Shown here in pieces: positions 61,605 through 64,000 of a stretch of DNA of 64,000 nt. Position 1 is the stretch's first letter; each line of letters starts with the position of its first letter. The notes under the pieces are model-generated. The model did not search any database, was not told where the DNA came from, and saw only the letters and a program-made list of their open reading frames with translations. The stretch is taken from positions 23,772-87,771 of the forward strand of contig CAYJLV010000013.1 in NCBI GenBank assembly GCA_964371405.1, read 5' to 3'. Origin of the DNA: JAMHWF01 sp964371405 (GTDB lineage: Bacteria; Pseudomonadota; Gammaproteobacteria; Burkholderiales; Burkholderiaceae_C). The translations under genes were made by a program, and so were the position numbers.

Positions 61605-62709
61605 ATGGACATCGAACGCACCAACGCCATCGGCACGCTGCTCGCCGACCTGAGCGCCCGCACCGAGCAGCTCCGGGGGTATCTTTGACTACGAACGCAA
61701 GGCATTGCGGCTGAAGGAAGTCGACGCGGCGCTGGAGAACCCGAACGTCTGGAACGAGCCCAAGCGCGCGCAGGAGCTCGGCCGCGAGAAGCGCACGCTC
61801 GAGACGGTGGTGCAGACGATCGACCACCTGAGCAGCAACCTCGCCGACAACGCCGAGCTGTGGGAGATGGCCAAGGCCGACGCCGACGAGGCCAGCCTCG
61901 TGGCCATCGAGGCCGACGCCGCCAGGCTGCGCGAGACGGTCGAGGCGTTCGAGTTCCGCCGCATGTTCGCCAACCCGGCCGACCCGCTGAACTGCTTCAT
62001 CGACATCCAGGCCGGCGCCGGCGGCACCGAGGCCTGCGACTGGGCGCAGATGCTGCTGCGCCAGTACCTGAAGTACGCCGAGCGCAAGGGCTTCAAGTCC
62101 GAGGTGATGGAAGAGACGGCGGGCGACGTCGCCGGCATCCGCAGCGCTACGCTCAAGATCGAGGGCGACTACGCCTTCGGCCTGCTGCGCACCGAGACCG
62201 GCGTGCACCGACTGGTGCGCAAGAGTCCGTTCGACTCGTCGGGCGGGCGGCACACGAGCTTCGCGAGCCTGTTCGTCTACCCCGAGGTCGACGACTCGGT
62301 CGAGATCGAGATCAACCCGGCCGACGTGCGCACCGACACCTTCCGCGCCAGCGGCGCCGGCGGCCAGCACATCAACAAGACGGACTCTGCGGTGCGCCTG
62401 ACGCACATCCCGACCGGCATCGTCGTGCAGTGCCAGAACGACCGCAGCCAGCACCGCAACCGCGACGAGGCCTGGGCCATGCTGCGTTCGCGCATGTACG
62501 AGCACGAGATGCGCAAGCGCATGGCCGAGCAGCAAAAGCTCGAAGACAGCAAGACCGACGTCGGCTGGGGCCACCAGATCCGCAGCTACGTGCTCGACCA
62601 GAGCCGCATCAAGGACCTGCGCACCAACGTCGAGATCAGCAACACCCAGAAGGTGCTCGACGGCGACCTCGATGCGTTCATCGAAGCCAGCCTGAAGCAA
62701 GGCGTATAG
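61605..62709 (+). CDS. prfB: Peptide chain release factor 2, with programmed +1 frameshift
   Basis: Releases polypeptides at UGA and UAA. The coding sequence is 61605-61685 joined to 61687-62709, giving 367 aa. The first 27 codons end at CTT-TGA-C; slipping +1 on CTT continues into DYERKALRL. The RF2 anticodon-like tripeptide is in KSPFDSSGGRHTS, and the catalytic GGQ is in SGAGGQHINKTDSAVRL. Without the shift only a 27-residue peptide forms, so RF2 controls its own synthesis. Confidence 0.96.
61673..61689 (+). promoter_or_regulatory. prfB: prfB +1 programmed frameshift site
   Basis: CGGGGGTATCTTTGAC: the internal Shine-Dalgarno-like GGGGG is 3 nt before the CTT slip codon, followed by an in-frame TGA and C, the canonical bacterial arrangement. 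Confidence 0.95.
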
Positions 62710-62726
62710 ACAGCCTCGTGCCGAGC

Positions 62727-62975
62727 ATGAAGAGTTTCGACGTCAACGAAATCGCCCGCTCGATCGAGGCGCTGAAATCGGCCTTGGCAGCGGAGGGCGA
62801 AGCACTGTTGGCCCGGGAGGGAGAAGCGATCGCGCGCATCGTTCGCGCCGGAGCAGTGCCGACTGGCGCGCGGTCGCAGCTACCGCCTTTGAAAGAGTTT
62901 CGCGCCTGGTTGCCAGCCATGAAGACCTCCAGCTCGACGCTCTTGAGGCAGGATCGCGATCGACGCGGCAGCTGA
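62727..62975 (+). CDS. Orphan Phd/VapB-like antitoxin
   Basis: The 82-aa protein has a Phd-type middle (LLAREGEAIARIVRAGA, like the R-x-G-x-P-V-A-x-L motif) and a VapB-like tail (FRAWLPAMKTSSSTLLRQDRDRR). Such antitoxins normally precede a PIN-domain toxin gene by a few bases. Here the next gene is pepN 67 nt later, and no toxin ORF fits the gap. It is a solitary antitoxin or a remnant of a decayed pair, 17 nt after prfB. Confidence 0.6.
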   Translation: MKSFDVNEIARSIEALKSALAAEGEALLAREGEAIARIVRAGAVPTGARSQLPPLKEFRAWLPAMKTSSSTLLRQDRDRRGS

Positions 62976-63042
62976 ACGGGACTTCGCGACCGGACATCCG
63001 CTCATCCCGCACGATTTCATCAATTGACCGGACAGCCCATTC

Positions 63043-64000
63043 ATGCGTGAAGGCACCTCCCCCGCCGTGCGCCGCGAGGACTACGCGCCGCCGGCCTACC
63101 GGATCCGCAGCGTCGAGCTGACGTTCGACCTCGACCCGGCGAAGACGATCGTCGCGAGCCGCCTGCGCATCGAGCGCAACGCGGCCGCGCCTGCGCAGCC
63201 GCTGCGGCTGCACGGCGAAGAGCTGACGCTGCTGCGCGTGCTGGCAAACGGCGAGAGCGTCGCGTTCCGCAACGAGGACGGCACGCTCGTCATCGACAAC
63301 CCGCCCGAAGGCGAGTTCACGCTCGAGATCCGCAGCACCTGCGCGCCCGACAGGAACACGCAGCTCTCGGGGCTCTACACCTCGGGCGGCGGCCTGTTCA
63401 CGCAATGCGAGGCCGAGGGCTTCCGGCGCATCACGTGGTTCCTCGACCGGCCCGACGTGATGGCGGTCTACACCGTGACGCTGCGCGCCGACAAGGCGAA
63501 GTACCCGGTGCTGCTGGCCAACGGCAACCTCGTCGGGCAGGGCGAGCTCGACGGCGGGCGCCACTGGGCCAAGTGGCACGACCCGTTCCCCAAGCCGAGC
63601 TACCTGTTCGCGCTGGTCGCGGCCGACCTGGTCGCGCGCGAGCAGCGCATCCGCACGCGCGCCGGCCGCGACCACCTGCTGCAGGTGTGGGTGCGCCGCG
63701 GCGACCTCGACAAGACGGAGCACGCGATGAACTCGCTCGTCGCCTCCGTCATCTGGGACGAGTCGCGCTTCGGCCTCGCGCTCGACCTCGAGCGCTTCAT
63801 GATCGTCGCGGTGGGCGACTTCAACATGGGCGCGATGGAGAACAAGGGGTTGAACATCTTCAACACCCGCTACGTTCTCGCCCACCCCGCCACCGCCACC
63901 GACGCCGACTACGCCGGCATCGAAAGCGTGATCGGCCACGAATACTTCCACAACTGGACCGGCAACCGCGTCACCTGCCGCGACTGGTTCCAGCTCTCGC
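63043..64000 (+). CDS. pepN: Aminopeptidase N, N-terminal part (3' end outside window)
   Basis: M1-family zinc aminopeptidase. 319 codons are visible. Motifs in order: DYAPPAYRIRSVELTFDLDP at the N terminus, the exopeptidase motif GAMEN (about nt 63830-63844), and the zinc site HEYFHNWTGNRVTCRDWF starting near nt 63940, which matches E. coli-type PepN. The second zinc Glu and the C-terminal domains lie beyond base 64000. The start is the ATG after CAGCCCATTC; no strong ribosome-binding site. Confidence 0.95.
   Translation, partial: MREGTSPAVRREDYAPPAYRIRSVELTFDLDPAKTIVASRLRIERNAAAPAQPLRLHGEELTLLRVLANGESVAFRNEDGTLVIDNPPEGEFTLEIRSTCAPDRNTQLSGLYTSGGGLFTQCEAEGFRRITWFLDRPDVMAVYTVTLRADKAKYPVLLANGNLVGQGELDGGRHWAKWHDPFPKPSYLFALVAADLVAREQRIRTRAGRDHLLQVWVRRGDLDKTEHAMNSLVASVIWDESRFGLALDLERFMIVAVGDFNMGAMENKGLNIFNTRYVLAHPATATDADYAGIESVIGHEYFHNWTGNRVTCRDWFQLS

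Noticed and set aside
61605..61688. prfB looking like a broken gene with an early stop
   Set aside because: The stop is the canonical programmed frameshift site (GGGGG, CTT-TGA-C), so the gene is intact.
62976..63042. Remnant of a PIN-domain toxin after the antitoxin-like gene
   Set aside because: The only short frame is about 20 codons and shows no PIN acidic motif pattern.

Overview
The window is GC-rich bacterial chromosome, packed with genes on both strands. Its gene families (UbiB/AarF-like kinase, DUF2189 membrane protein, Bug/TctC binding proteins with TctAB permeases, DUF4212/VC_2705 symporter, LolCDE) point to a high-GC betaproteobacterium of the Burkholderiales. That placement rests on gene content and base composition, not on a marker phylogeny. 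I saw no rRNA, tRNA, CRISPR array, phage or insertion sequence.

Layout. 1-4919: ileS (5' end cut off), lspA, an AarF/UbiB-like kinase, a DUF2189 membrane protein and a small lipoprotein. 5067-9090 (minus): quinone oxidoreductase, ahpF, ahpC and a CoxG-like protein. 9225-11243: a small zinc-ribbon protein, a DMT exporter and an atypical SDR.

11524-26280 is the metabolic centre. It holds a tripartite tricarboxylate transporter (tctC, tctB, tctA) with a cytidylate-kinase-like/BON protein, then a Crp/Fnr-type regulator on the minus strand, then oxc (oxalyl-CoA decarboxylase), frc (formyl-CoA:oxalate CoA-transferase), an NDP-forming acyl-CoA ligase and a two-subunit NAD-dependent formate dehydrogenase. 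Oxalate would be activated by Frc and decarboxylated by Oxc, and the released formate oxidised by the dehydrogenase to give NADH. An Fnr-like operator (TTGAC-N4-GTCAA) with a shared left flank lies upstream of both tctC and oxc, which suggests one regulon and makes oxalate the likely transporter substrate. The formate dehydrogenase beta gene carries an in-frame TAA inside its conserved NADH/FMN motif.

26281-26611 holds two nested inverted-repeat elements between convergent genes. 26612-29531: a PanE-like reductase (possibly an oxalyl-CoA reductase), an FAH-family enzyme and a divergent LysR regulator. 29714-33417 (minus): gamma-glutamyltransferase and a second tctBA pair without tctC. 33596-37669 (minus): a four-gene operon (TatD nuclease, DNA glycosylase, spermidine-synthase-like protein, GspE-like ATPase) joined by ATGA overlaps. 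37696-43110: sodC, lolD, lolC/E, a conserved hypothetical and recJ. 43189-45575: two tandem PQQ-type sugar dehydrogenases. 45637-49797: yciV-like PHP phosphatase, DMT exporter, yciO, plsY, dodecin and ybaK-like deacylase. 49799-55319: aldo/keto reductase, AMP-dependent acyl-CoA synthetase, degenerate HD-GYP protein, alpha/beta hydrolase and a zinc-ribbon membrane protein. 55329-60423 (minus): DUF4212/VC_2705 symporter with its cNMP/CBS/DUF294 regulator and a DnaQ-like exonuclease. 60479-64000: TPR protein, YggT-like protein, prfB with its programmed frameshift, an orphan antitoxin-like gene and the 5' part of pepN.

Two genome-style features recur. At least seven genes have a -10-like hexamer ending 6-7 nt before the start codon, with no Shine-Dalgarno sequence, so they are probably leaderless. 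A ~118-bp palindromic repeat occurs at the 5' ends of two unrelated minus-strand genes.
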